A model generated the notes under the pieces. The model was not told where the DNA came from, made no database searches, and saw only the letters and a list, made by a program, of their open reading frames with translations. Shown in pieces: positions 24,936-31,508 of a stretch of 31,508 bases of DNA; the first letter of the stretch is position 1, and every line of letters starts with the position of its first letter. The DNA is taken from NCBI GenBank assembly GCA_040880285.1, contig JBBDIT010000029.1, forward strand, positions 1-31,508. Direction: 5' to 3'. Source of the DNA: JANQJA01 sp040880285. Its GTDB lineage: Bacteria > Pseudomonadota > Gammaproteobacteria > Pseudomonadales > Azotimanducaceae. The position numbers and the translations under genes are program-made.

Positions 24936-26894
24936 ATGATGCGAAATCTGATACGACCCGGCAATTTTGCGCGGTGGGCACCTGTTCCGCTGTGGGCACC
25001 TATCTCGCTGTGGGCACTTGTCTCGCTGTGGGCACTGCTTTTTCTTGGCCTGGCTGGCTGCTCGCCGGATTCACCACAGGAAAGGACGCAAAACGCCGAG
25101 AGCCAAACCAGTCGCCCGGCAGAAACGGAGCGCCTGAACACCTGGCTGGATGAACAGTTCGCCGAGTACCTTGAATTCAGCCCGCTTGCCAAAACCCGGC
25201 TCGGCGACAAAAGTGACTACGGACAATTGGATGATGTTTCCATGGAGGCGATGGACCGTCGCCTGGCATGGCGGACAGCCAGTGTCGCCGAGATGAAGCA
25301 AACGTTCAATCGAGACAGTCTCGACACAGAAGGGAAGTTATCCTTCGACTTGTGGGCGTTTTTGCTGGCACGTGCCGAGGCCGCTGAACCCTATAAGTGG
25401 CACGACTACCTTTTTGGTCGCAGGGGTCCCCACACGGGACTGCCCAACAGTTTGATTAACTATCACAAGGTGGAATCGAAAGCTGACATGCAAGCCTACG
25501 TCTCGCGGCTGGGGCAGGCAGGACGATATATCCGCCAGTATCTGGATCGCGCCAAAATATCGGCCAGCAAGGGGATCCGTGCACCCTATTTTGACTATGA
25601 GATCGCATTGACCCAAACGCGGCGAGTCGTTGACGGTGAACCCTTTATTGACGGTGAACCGACCGCGATCTGGCAGGACGTCACCGGCAAGATTAAAGCG
25701 TTGCAGGAAGCGGGTGAAATCACCGGGGATGAGGCAGCCGGACTTACGAGACAAGCGCGGGAAGCGTTAATCGCAGAGATGCTGCCTGCTTATCACGAAC
25801 TGATTGCCTGGCTTGAAGCTGATCGAGCCAAGGTTACAGACGAGGCGCAAGGTGCCTGGGCCTTGCCTGACGGCGAGGCGTATTACCTGGCCAGACTGGA
25901 GGCAATGACCACATTGCCGCTGACGGCGCAACCAGTACATGAAACCGGTATCGAGGAAGTGGCCCGCCTGCAGGGCGAGATGGAACAGGTCAAACAGAAA
26001 GTCGGGTTCGACGGCACGCTGCAGGAGTTTTTCGTCTTTATGCGTGAAAGTGATCAATTTTATTTCCCGAACACGGATGAAGGCCGGGAGGGCTATCTTC
26101 AGCTGGCACGTGAATACCTGGCCGGGATGGAACAGCGCTTACCAAAATACTTTGGCATTCTTCCGAAATCGAGACTGGAAGTCCGGCGGGTAGAGGCATT
26201 CAGGGAGCAAGCGGGTGGCGCGGCACACTATAGTCGTGGCACTCCCGACGGTGAGCGGCCGGGCGTCTTCTATGCGCACCTTGCGGATATGAGGGCGACA
26301 TCCAAATATCGCCTGGAGAATCTTGCCTATCATGAGGGCCTGCCTGGGCACCACCTGCAGATCGCAATCCAGCAGGAACTGGCGGGAATTCCGAGGTTCC
26401 GTACTTACCATGGATACACTGCCTATAGCGAGGGTTGGGGGCTTTACTCCGAGTACCTGGCAAAAGAAATGGGCGGTTATCAAGACCCATACAATGATTT
26501 TGGCCGCCTGACCGGTGAGATTTGGCGCGCCATTCGCCTGGTTGTCGACACGGGTATTCATGCCAATCAGTGGACGGAAGAGCAAGCGATTGCGTATGCG
26601 CTGGAAAATTCCCCGCGCCCCCTTACAGCAGTTAGATCGGAGATCCGTCGATACTTTAACAATCCGGCACAGGCAACTGCCTACAAGATCGGCATGCTCA
26701 AGATTATGGAACTGCGACAACGGGCCAGGACAACACTTGGCGACGCTTTTGATATCCGTGCGTTTCACGATCTTGTGCTGGGCAGTGGGCCCTTGCCGTT
26801 GCCGCTACTGGAACACAAGGTCATTGGCTGGATTGAATCTGTGTCAGGTGGATCGGCGGGATCGGAAGGCGCAGATCAAAAGCCAGGCTCCTGA
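24936..26894 (+). CDS. DUF885 family lipoprotein, putative metallopeptidase
   Basis: This 652-residue protein belongs to the DUF885 family. The signal peptide is unusually long and carries a six-residue tandem repeat (WAPVPL, WAPISL, WALVSL, WALLFL); the lipobox LAGC places the lipidated cysteine at residue 42. The family motif HEGLPGHH at 466-473, with acidic partner E499 in SEGWGLYSE, resembles a zinc-binding HExxH-type site, so peptidase activity is likely but not proven for the family as a whole. It is probably anchored in the envelope. The start at 24936 has an adjacent alternative ATG three bases on, with AGAGAGAAG upstream. A second internal duplication, VDGEPFIDGEP, occurs near residue 235. 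It is followed 4 bp later by an MFS gene. Confidence 0.87.
   Translation: MMRNLIRPGNFARWAPVPLWAPISLWALVSLWALLFLGLAGCSPDSPQERTQNAESQTSRPAETERLNTWLDEQFAEYLEFSPLAKTRLGDKSDYGQLDDVSMEAMDRRLAWRTASVAEMKQTFNRDSLDTEGKLSFDLWAFLLARAEAAEPYKWHDYLFGRRGPHTGLPNSLINYHKVESKADMQAYVSRLGQAGRYIRQYLDRAKISASKGIRAPYFDYEIALTQTRRVVDGEPFIDGEPTAIWQDVTGKIKALQEAGEITGDEAAGLTRQAREALIAEMLPAYHELIAWLEADRAKVTDEAQGAWALPDGEAYYLARLEAMTTLPLTAQPVHETGIEEVARLQGEMEQVKQKVGFDGTLQEFFVFMRESDQFYFPNTDEGREGYLQLAREYLAGMEQRLPKYFGILPKSRLEVRRVEAFREQAGGAAHYSRGTPDGERPGVFYAHLADMRATSKYRLENLAYHEGLPGHHLQIAIQQELAGIPRFRTYHGYTAYSEGWGLYSEYLAKEMGGYQDPYNDFGRLTGEIWRAIRLVVDTGIHANQWTEEQAIAYALENSPRPLTAVRSEIRRYFNNPAQATAYKIGMLKIMELRQRARTTLGDAFDIRAFHDLVLGSGPLPLPLLEHKVIGWIESVSGGSAGSEGADQKPGS
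24974..25036 (+). repeat. 18-bp tandem repeat (3.5 copies) encoding a signal-peptide repeat
   Basis: Three full 18-bp units beginning at 24974, 24992 and 25010, plus a half unit from 25028, all start gtgggcac. They encode WAPVPL, WAPISL, WALVSL and WALL within the hydrophobic core of the DUF885 lipoprotein signal. The period is a multiple of three, so gain or loss of units would keep the frame. Confidence 0.92.
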
Positions 26895-26898
26895 CTCT

Positions 26899-28071
26899 GT
26901 GAAATATCGGACACTGATTGTACTAACGGCCGCGCAGGCATTCGCGCAGACCGGTGCACCGATTGTTGTGCTGTTAGGCGGCATTGTAGGTGCGATGATT
27001 GCCCCCGCCGATAATCTGGTGACCTTGCCCATTGCCTTGATGATTGTAGGTACAGCGGCAAGCACGGTGCCGGCGGCTCTCATCATGAGCAAGTTTGGCC
27101 GCAAGGCCGGGTTCCTGTTTGGTGGCAGCTATGCCTGCGGGGCTGGTGTACTGGCAGCCTGGGCAATTGAAATACAGAATTTCTGGCTATTTTGTGTCGC
27201 CACGTTCGTCATTGGGAGCCACAATGCGTTCGTGCAGCAATATCGGTTCGCTGTGGCGGAGTCCGTGCCGGCGCATAAAGTAGGCCCCGCTGTTTCGATT
27301 TTGATGTTGGCAGGTGTAGCGGCGGCGTTCACTGGCCCAGAGGTTGCCAGTCGCCTGCATGCGCTCGGTCCCTGGGGGCTGTATTCGGGATCTTTTCTCG
27401 GACTTTCGGCGTTAATGCTGGCGGCAATCGTATTGCTGACCTTCTATCCCGGCTCGAAGCTCAAACTTGAAGAGATGCAAGCGCCGCAACGCGGCTTGTC
27501 AAAGATCGCGCTGCAGCCCGTCTTTTTGCTTGCTGTGGGTGCCGCGGTAGTTGGCTATGCGGTGATGAGCCTGGTGATGACTGCGACCCCGGTGGCGATG
27601 CATACCCATGATCACTTTAGCCTCAACGACACCAAGATTGTGATCCAGAGCCATATTGTTGCCATGTACCTGCCATCGCTATTCAGTGGCTTTTTGATAG
27701 CCAGGTTCGGTTCCATGAAAATTATCGGCGTGGGACTTGCGCTCATTATGGGTTGCCTTGTGATTGCATTTGTCGACCGGGGATTGATGCATTACTGGTG
27801 GGCCCTTGTACTGTTGGGAGTCGGCTGGAATTTCCTGTTTGTAGGCGGCACGACGCTGTTAACCAGTACCTATCAGCCAGGCGAAAGATTCAAGGTGCAG
27901 GCGTTGAACGACTTTCTGATTTTCGGATTGCAAGCCGTCGCTGCGCTGGGATCCGGCGTGATTCTCGCCTCACTCGGTTGGGAATGGATTCTGGGATTGA
28001 GCTTGCCGTGGCTCGTGTTACTGTTACCGGTAATGTGGATGGCCGCACGTGTCCAGCGCTCCCCAACCTGA
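26899..28071 (+). CDS. MFS transporter
   Basis: This 390-residue inner-membrane carrier has about twelve predicted helices. The loop reading MSKFGRKAGFLFGG after helix 2 is a good MFS motif A region, and IARFGSMKIIGVG is its counterpart in the second half. I start at the GTG at 26899 because it directly precedes KYRTLIVLTAAQAF, the beginning of helix 1; the same frame is open upstream but there runs inside the DUF885 gene. The gap to the DUF885 stop is 4 bp, which argues for co-translation and for a role in taking up or exporting something related to that lipoprotein. The substrate cannot be read from sequence. Confidence 0.85.
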   Translation: MKYRTLIVLTAAQAFAQTGAPIVVLLGGIVGAMIAPADNLVTLPIALMIVGTAASTVPAALIMSKFGRKAGFLFGGSYACGAGVLAAWAIEIQNFWLFCVATFVIGSHNAFVQQYRFAVAESVPAHKVGPAVSILMLAGVAAAFTGPEVASRLHALGPWGLYSGSFLGLSALMLAAIVLLTFYPGSKLKLEEMQAPQRGLSKIALQPVFLLAVGAAVVGYAVMSLVMTATPVAMHTHDHFSLNDTKIVIQSHIVAMYLPSLFSGFLIARFGSMKIIGVGLALIMGCLVIAFVDRGLMHYWWALVLLGVGWNFLFVGGTTLLTSTYQPGERFKVQALNDFLIFGLQAVAALGSGVILASLGWEWILGLSLPWLVLLLPVMWMAARVQRSPT

Positions 28072-28082
28072 GTGTCTAAAAT

Positions 28083-29447
28083 GTGAAAGTTGGTAAGAAG
28101 GAATTATTCGCCTTCGGCTTTTTGAGTTTGCCGCTGTCCATGGGCGGCTTACCCCTTGGGCTATATCTTACGCCTTACTATGCGTCAGAGTTGGGGATCA
28201 GCCTGACCGTTATCGGGTTTGTGATTATGTTGACCCGTATCAGTGATGTGGTCACGGATCCATTGATCGGTACCTTGTCAGATCGTACCCCAGCATCTAT
28301 GGGGCGTCGCGGAATCTGGATCGCGGTTGGATTACCAGTGATGTCGGTTGCCATTATTGCAGTATTCGACCCGTTTGTTGACAGCCCCGACTATATCTAC
28401 CTGTTCATTTCTGTTGCGAGCCTGTATCTGGGCTGGACATTGATTGGTATTCCGTTATCTGCGTGGGTGGCGGAGATATCTGAGGACTACCATGAACGCT
28501 CCAGTATTACCGGTGCGCGTACCTGGGGTGGTATCGTCGGCTCTCTCCTTGCCATTGTACTGCCGTTAGCGCTGGCCTGGCTTGCTGCTGCTGGCTTTGT
28601 GTCGCTTGCGCCTGAATCCGACGGCAGTTTGCAGCCAATGCTCAGAATCCTGGCCTGGTCAACCGTGGTGGTTCTTATCATCAGCGTGCCGGTACTGCTC
28701 TATATCGTGCCGCAACCGAAGTTTGTGGTAAGGGATCGTGTGGACCTGCGCCGAGGTCTGGTGGTCATCATCAAAAATAAAGCATTTTTTCGGCTACTGA
28801 TGTCGAATGTGATGGCTGCAATCGGCTGGAATTCGATCAATACACTATTTATATTTTTTGTGACATTTTATTTGCTGGCAGACGCGACCCAATGGCCGCT
28901 CATCGTCCTGACTTACCTGTTGGGACAATTTCTGGGGACGCCGATCATTATGGCAGTTGCTCCCAGGTTCAGTAAGCACAGGATGCTGGCGAGCTGCACA
29001 TTTTTGTCCGTGAGCATCTTCCTGCTGGTGCTCCTGTTTGAACCAGGCGACTACTACCTCTATATGCTGCTTAATTTTTTTACCGGTTTGCTGGCACCGT
29101 CGAACGCTATCCTTGCACCGTCCATGGCGGCAGATGTCATTGATCAGGACACGCTGGAGACCGGCGAGCAACGCGGTGCCCTATTCATGTCCCTGTGGGG
29201 GATGGCCGACAAATTTGCCATCGCGGCATCCGCGGCGATAGCACTGCCTCTGGTTCAGTTTTTTGGCTTTGATCCCCAGGCCGTCAATGACCCGGCCGGT
29301 CTCAAGGCGTTACATTATTCATTCTGTGCCGTGCCGTGTATTTTCTTTTTTATCTCCATCGCATTTATCTGGAACTACCCGCTCACTCGCGAAAGGCACA
29401 ATCAACTGCGTGATGCGTTGGCAAGTCAGCGGCTTGCGGCCAGGTAG
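28083..29447 (+). CDS. GPH/MelB-type cation symporter
   Basis: This 454-residue inner-membrane protein belongs to the glycoside-pentoside-hexuronide:cation symporter family of the MFS fold. The diagnostic region is in helix 2 and the following loop: ISDVVTDPLIGTLSDRT then MGRRG, the site where MelB-type proteins bind the coupling cation. About twelve helices follow. Members import sugars or sugar-like compounds with sodium or protons, although many homologues in marine bacteria have unknown substrates. The start appears to be the GTG at 28083; the overlapping ATG at 28081 is followed immediately by a stop. It is 11 bp after the previous carrier gene, so two different carriers follow each other directly. 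Confidence 0.87.
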   Translation: MKVGKKELFAFGFLSLPLSMGGLPLGLYLTPYYASELGISLTVIGFVIMLTRISDVVTDPLIGTLSDRTPASMGRRGIWIAVGLPVMSVAIIAVFDPFVDSPDYIYLFISVASLYLGWTLIGIPLSAWVAEISEDYHERSSITGARTWGGIVGSLLAIVLPLALAWLAAAGFVSLAPESDGSLQPMLRILAWSTVVVLIISVPVLLYIVPQPKFVVRDRVDLRRGLVVIIKNKAFFRLLMSNVMAAIGWNSINTLFIFFVTFYLLADATQWPLIVLTYLLGQFLGTPIIMAVAPRFSKHRMLASCTFLSVSIFLLVLLFEPGDYYLYMLLNFFTGLLAPSNAILAPSMAADVIDQDTLETGEQRGALFMSLWGMADKFAIAASAAIALPLVQFFGFDPQAVNDPAGLKALHYSFCAVPCIFFFISIAFIWNYPLTRERHNQLRDALASQRLAAR

Positions 29448-29483
29448 TGCTGATGTCGGTCTTCGGCCAGGGTGTGCTATCTT
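29430..29483. repeat. Imperfect 27-bp direct duplication across a stop codon
   Basis: The segment starting at 29430 recurs at 29457 with a 27-bp period; 17 of the first 22 bases match, including the identical core cggccagg. The first copy contains the stop codon of the symporter gene, and the second lies in the space before the nitroreductase gene. Confidence 0.55.
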
Positions 29484-29517
29484 TACGCTTTACCGTATCA
29501 AAAAACAGGAGCCATAC

Positions 29518-30159
29518 ATGGCGGATGAAATGGGAATCTTCGAGGTAATGTATAACTGCCGTGCGATGCGGCGCCTGGATAAGCGCGAAGTCCCAGAAGA
29601 TTTGTTGATCAAGCTGATTGATGCCGCCAACCAGGCGCCTTCCGGGTCTAATATGCAAAATGGTCGTTGGATCATCGTGCGTGATCCTGAAATCAGACAG
29701 CAACTTGCGGATTTGAACCGTAAAGGCGTCGAAGCCTATATCGGTCCACAGGCAGAGCGCCCCCAGAGTCTTCCGCACCAGTCTGCGGACAAGCGCAAAC
29801 GCATGTTGGACTCGGTACTATGGCAAATGGAGCATATGCATGAGATTCCCGCATTGATCATTGCATGCCTTGAATTCGGGACCGAGGTAGATGATGCGGC
29901 GGTCAGTCGTGGTGGCGGTTCTATCTGGCCGGGCGTCCAGAATTTGTTATTGGCGGCAAGAGCCCTGGGGCTTGGCGCCGCGCCGACTACACTGGGCTTG
30001 ATGAACCAATCTGCGGTGCGCGAGGCTCTTTCCATGCCGAAGACCATGGGTGCATTGTGCCTGATTCCCGTGGGCTATCCGCTGGGGAAATTTGGTCCAG
30101 TGACACGCAAGCCGGTTGCTGAGATTATGCGTTTTGACCGCTGGTCAAACGAAGGATAA
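29518..30159 (+). CDS. Nitroreductase family FMN oxidoreductase
   Basis: This 213-residue cytoplasmic flavoprotein fits the nitroreductase family. The N-terminal MYNCRAMRRLDKREVP and PSGSNMQNGRWIIV segments supply FMN-phosphate contacts, and GGGSIWPGVQNLLLAARALGLG is the central helix region. The C-terminal ALCLIPVGYPLGKFGPVTRKP is the usual closing strand. Such enzymes reduce nitro groups, quinones or enones with NAD(P)H, and some act as dehydrogenases on unrelated substrates. The ATG at 29518 has AGGAG six bases upstream; an in-frame extension further upstream lies mostly inside the symporter gene and is rejected. It is 11 bp before the MscS gene. Confidence 0.9.
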   Translation: MADEMGIFEVMYNCRAMRRLDKREVPEDLLIKLIDAANQAPSGSNMQNGRWIIVRDPEIRQQLADLNRKGVEAYIGPQAERPQSLPHQSADKRKRMLDSVLWQMEHMHEIPALIIACLEFGTEVDDAAVSRGGGSIWPGVQNLLLAARALGLGAAPTTLGLMNQSAVREALSMPKTMGALCLIPVGYPLGKFGPVTRKPVAEIMRFDRWSNEG

Positions 30160-30170
30160 GGAGTACATCC

Positions 30171-31502
30171 GTGGATGCTGTGGTTGATACACAAACCATT
30201 GACGTTCTGCTAGAAAAGTTCGAGATGTCTCGAGCCTATCTTTTTTCCATTGAAACACTAATAGAAATCGGTATCGTCCTGGCGCTTGCGCTGGTTGCAT
30301 TTTTGCTAACGAGATCTCGCAGGCAATACCTGACCGAGCACGAACCGGGCTATCCATTGCTCGCCCGGGGAACTGAAATCCTCGCCATGGTGGCGTTTCC
30401 GCTTACCTGGCTGATATTGCAATGGCTGGCGAACCTGATCGCCCACATTCTCGACTGGCGTGAAGGCTTGCTTATTGTCACGGCAAGTCTGTTAACCGCC
30501 TGGGTGGTCATTCGGGTTGCATCCGTATTTATTGAAAATCCGGTCGTAAGCAAAGGCGTCGCCATGTTGGCATGGACGGTTGCCGCCCTTAATATCCTTG
30601 GTCTCCTGGATGACACGGCAGCAATTTTAGATAGTGTCGGTATGACCTTTGGTGATGCACGCATCACGCTATTGACCCTGTTTAAAGGTGTGGCTTCCCT
30701 CGTGGTTCTGTTGTGGGCTTCCAATATCATCTCCGAATTTTTCGAGAAGAGAATTAGTGCGACAACAGAACTGACGGCTTCTGTGCAAGTGCTGTTCAGT
30801 AAATTATTCAAGATCGTGTTGTTCGCGGTTGCAGTGTTTGCAGCGATAGGTACAGTAGGCATCGACCTGACGGCATTTGCATTTCTGGGTGGTGCCATCG
30901 GTGTCGGGATCGGTTTTGGTCTGCAAAAGATTGTTGCCAATCTGATTAGCGGTGTCATTCTATTGCTGGATAATTCCATCAAGCCCGGCGATGTCATTGT
31001 CGTTGGCGAGTATTATGGCCGGGTTGATTCCCTGGGCGCGCGCTATGTATCGGTAACCACACGAGACGGTGTGGAACACCTGATTCCCAACGAGGACTTG
31101 ATCGTCAATCGGGTAGAGAACTGGTCGCACTCCAATAACCTGTTGCGATTACGCACGGAGGTGGGTGTGCATTATAAATCCGATGTCAAAAAAGCGATGG
31201 CATTGTGCCTTGAGGCCGCTGCCGAAGTGCCGAGAGTGCTGGAGGATCCGGCGCCCTCAGTTTTGATGCGAGGATTTGGCGACAGTTCGGTGGATCTGGA
31301 AGTACGTTACTGGATTGATGACCCCATGAATGGTCGTGCCAACGTTGGCAGTGCACTGCTGGTAAATATCTGGGACAAGTTCGCTGCCAACGACATTGAG
31401 ATTCCCTTTCCGCAGCGGGACTTGCACCTGCGCACACCCACCTGGGATGAAGTCAAGGAGTTCGGTTTATCCAACTCGAACCCCGCGGTTTCGGACGACT
31501 AG
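30171..31502 (+). CDS. MscS family mechanosensitive ion channel
   Basis: This 443-residue inner-membrane channel has about five or six predicted helices before the pore. The pore-lining helix and its continuation read AFLGGAIGVGIGFGLQKIVANL, split here over two turns, followed by SGVILLLDNSIKPGDVIVVG, the core signature of MscS. The beta domain continues with GRVDSLGARYVSVTTRDG and IPNEDLI, and the C-terminal alpha/beta domain runs to the end (LRTEVGVHYKSD). It opens when membrane tension rises, releasing solutes on osmotic downshock. It is longer than E. coli MscS (286 residues) because of extra N-terminal helices. The GTG start at 30171 is supported by AAGGAG eight bases upstream. Confidence 0.93.
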   Translation: MDAVVDTQTIDVLLEKFEMSRAYLFSIETLIEIGIVLALALVAFLLTRSRRQYLTEHEPGYPLLARGTEILAMVAFPLTWLILQWLANLIAHILDWREGLLIVTASLLTAWVVIRVASVFIENPVVSKGVAMLAWTVAALNILGLLDDTAAILDSVGMTFGDARITLLTLFKGVASLVVLLWASNIISEFFEKRISATTELTASVQVLFSKLFKIVLFAVAVFAAIGTVGIDLTAFAFLGGAIGVGIGFGLQKIVANLISGVILLLDNSIKPGDVIVVGEYYGRVDSLGARYVSVTTRDGVEHLIPNEDLIVNRVENWSHSNNLLRLRTEVGVHYKSDVKKAMALCLEAAAEVPRVLEDPAPSVLMRGFGDSSVDLEVRYWIDDPMNGRANVGSALLVNIWDKFAANDIEIPFPQRDLHLRTPTWDEVKEFGLSNSNPAVSDD

Positions 31503-31508
31503 GAAACC

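Noticed and set aside
26515..26898. In-frame upstream extension of the MFS gene inside DUF885
   Set aside because: The added 128 residues are a shifted-frame reading of the conserved DUF885 C-terminus, and the first membrane helix begins right after the GTG at 26899.
29263..29517. In-frame upstream extension of the nitroreductase
   Set aside because: It is mostly within the symporter gene, and a strong AGGAG precedes the ATG at 29518, where the family normally begins.
12393..30159. A nitroarene degradation island made from the mutase-like and nitroreductase genes
   Set aside because: The two genes are 17 kb apart with unrelated genes between, and both families occur widely outside nitroarene degraders.
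1..31508. Mobile element, prophage or defence system
   Set aside because: No transposase, integrase, phage structural gene, restriction or toxin-antitoxin gene was recognised, and no tRNA-associated attachment site was noticed.

Overview
This 31.5 kb window looks like ordinary chromosome from a Gram-negative, probably gammaproteobacterial, organism. The indicators are a TonB-dependent outer-membrane receptor behind a near-consensus Fur box, three predicted lipoproteins, a YgiQ-type radical SAM protein, a TesB-type thioesterase, and a response regulator carrying both GGDEF and EAL domains. Two runs of exactly 100 N (7073-7172 and 9254-9353) are scaffold gaps, so this is a draft or metagenome-derived assembly. 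I saw no phage, insertion sequence, CRISPR array, rRNA or tRNA, and genus cannot be inferred.

Region 1 (90-7030, all minus strand) is an iron-uptake locus. In transcription order it holds an OmpA-family lipoprotein, a FecA-like TonB receptor, and a periplasmic Fe(III)-binding protein, a fused double-domain permease and an ATPase (fbpA-fbpB-fbpC). A sigma70-like promoter overlapped by the Fur box lies just upstream of the receptor. The 90 bp between receptor and fbpA hold a 13-bp x 4 tandem repeat and a dyad.

Region 2 (7173-12289, plus strand) holds a glutathione S-transferase cut by a gap, a small overlapping lipoprotein, and a signalling pair. The pair is a sensor kinase interrupted by the second gap (degenerate HDOD-like N-terminus, HisKA/HATPase C-terminus), followed by a REC-PAS-GGDEF-EAL regulator. 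They probably link an input signal to cyclic di-GMP level.

Region 3 (12393-18276) holds a hydroxylaminobenzene-mutase-like membrane protein, an alpha/beta hydrolase and an MFS carrier. Divergent from the carrier is a crotonase / SDR / acyl-CoA dehydrogenase operon that looks like a partial acyl-CoA degradation path without a thiolase.

Region 4 (18334-31502) starts with ygiQ on the minus strand. On the plus strand there follows a tightly packed run: TesB thioesterase, exported M20 peptidase, SDR, MFS carrier, DUF885 lipoprotein, a second MFS carrier, a GPH-type symporter, a nitroreductase and an MscS channel. The two predicted exported hydrolases and three carriers suggest extracytoplasmic hydrolysis followed by uptake, but the substrates cannot be read from sequence.

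No clearly new multi-gene system is evident. The most unusual signals are short tandem duplications (13, 14, 18 and an imperfect 27 bp) at gene edges and inside one signal peptide, the gap-split HDOD-kinase/cyclic-di-GMP pair, and a crotonase that has lost a canonical hydratase glutamate.
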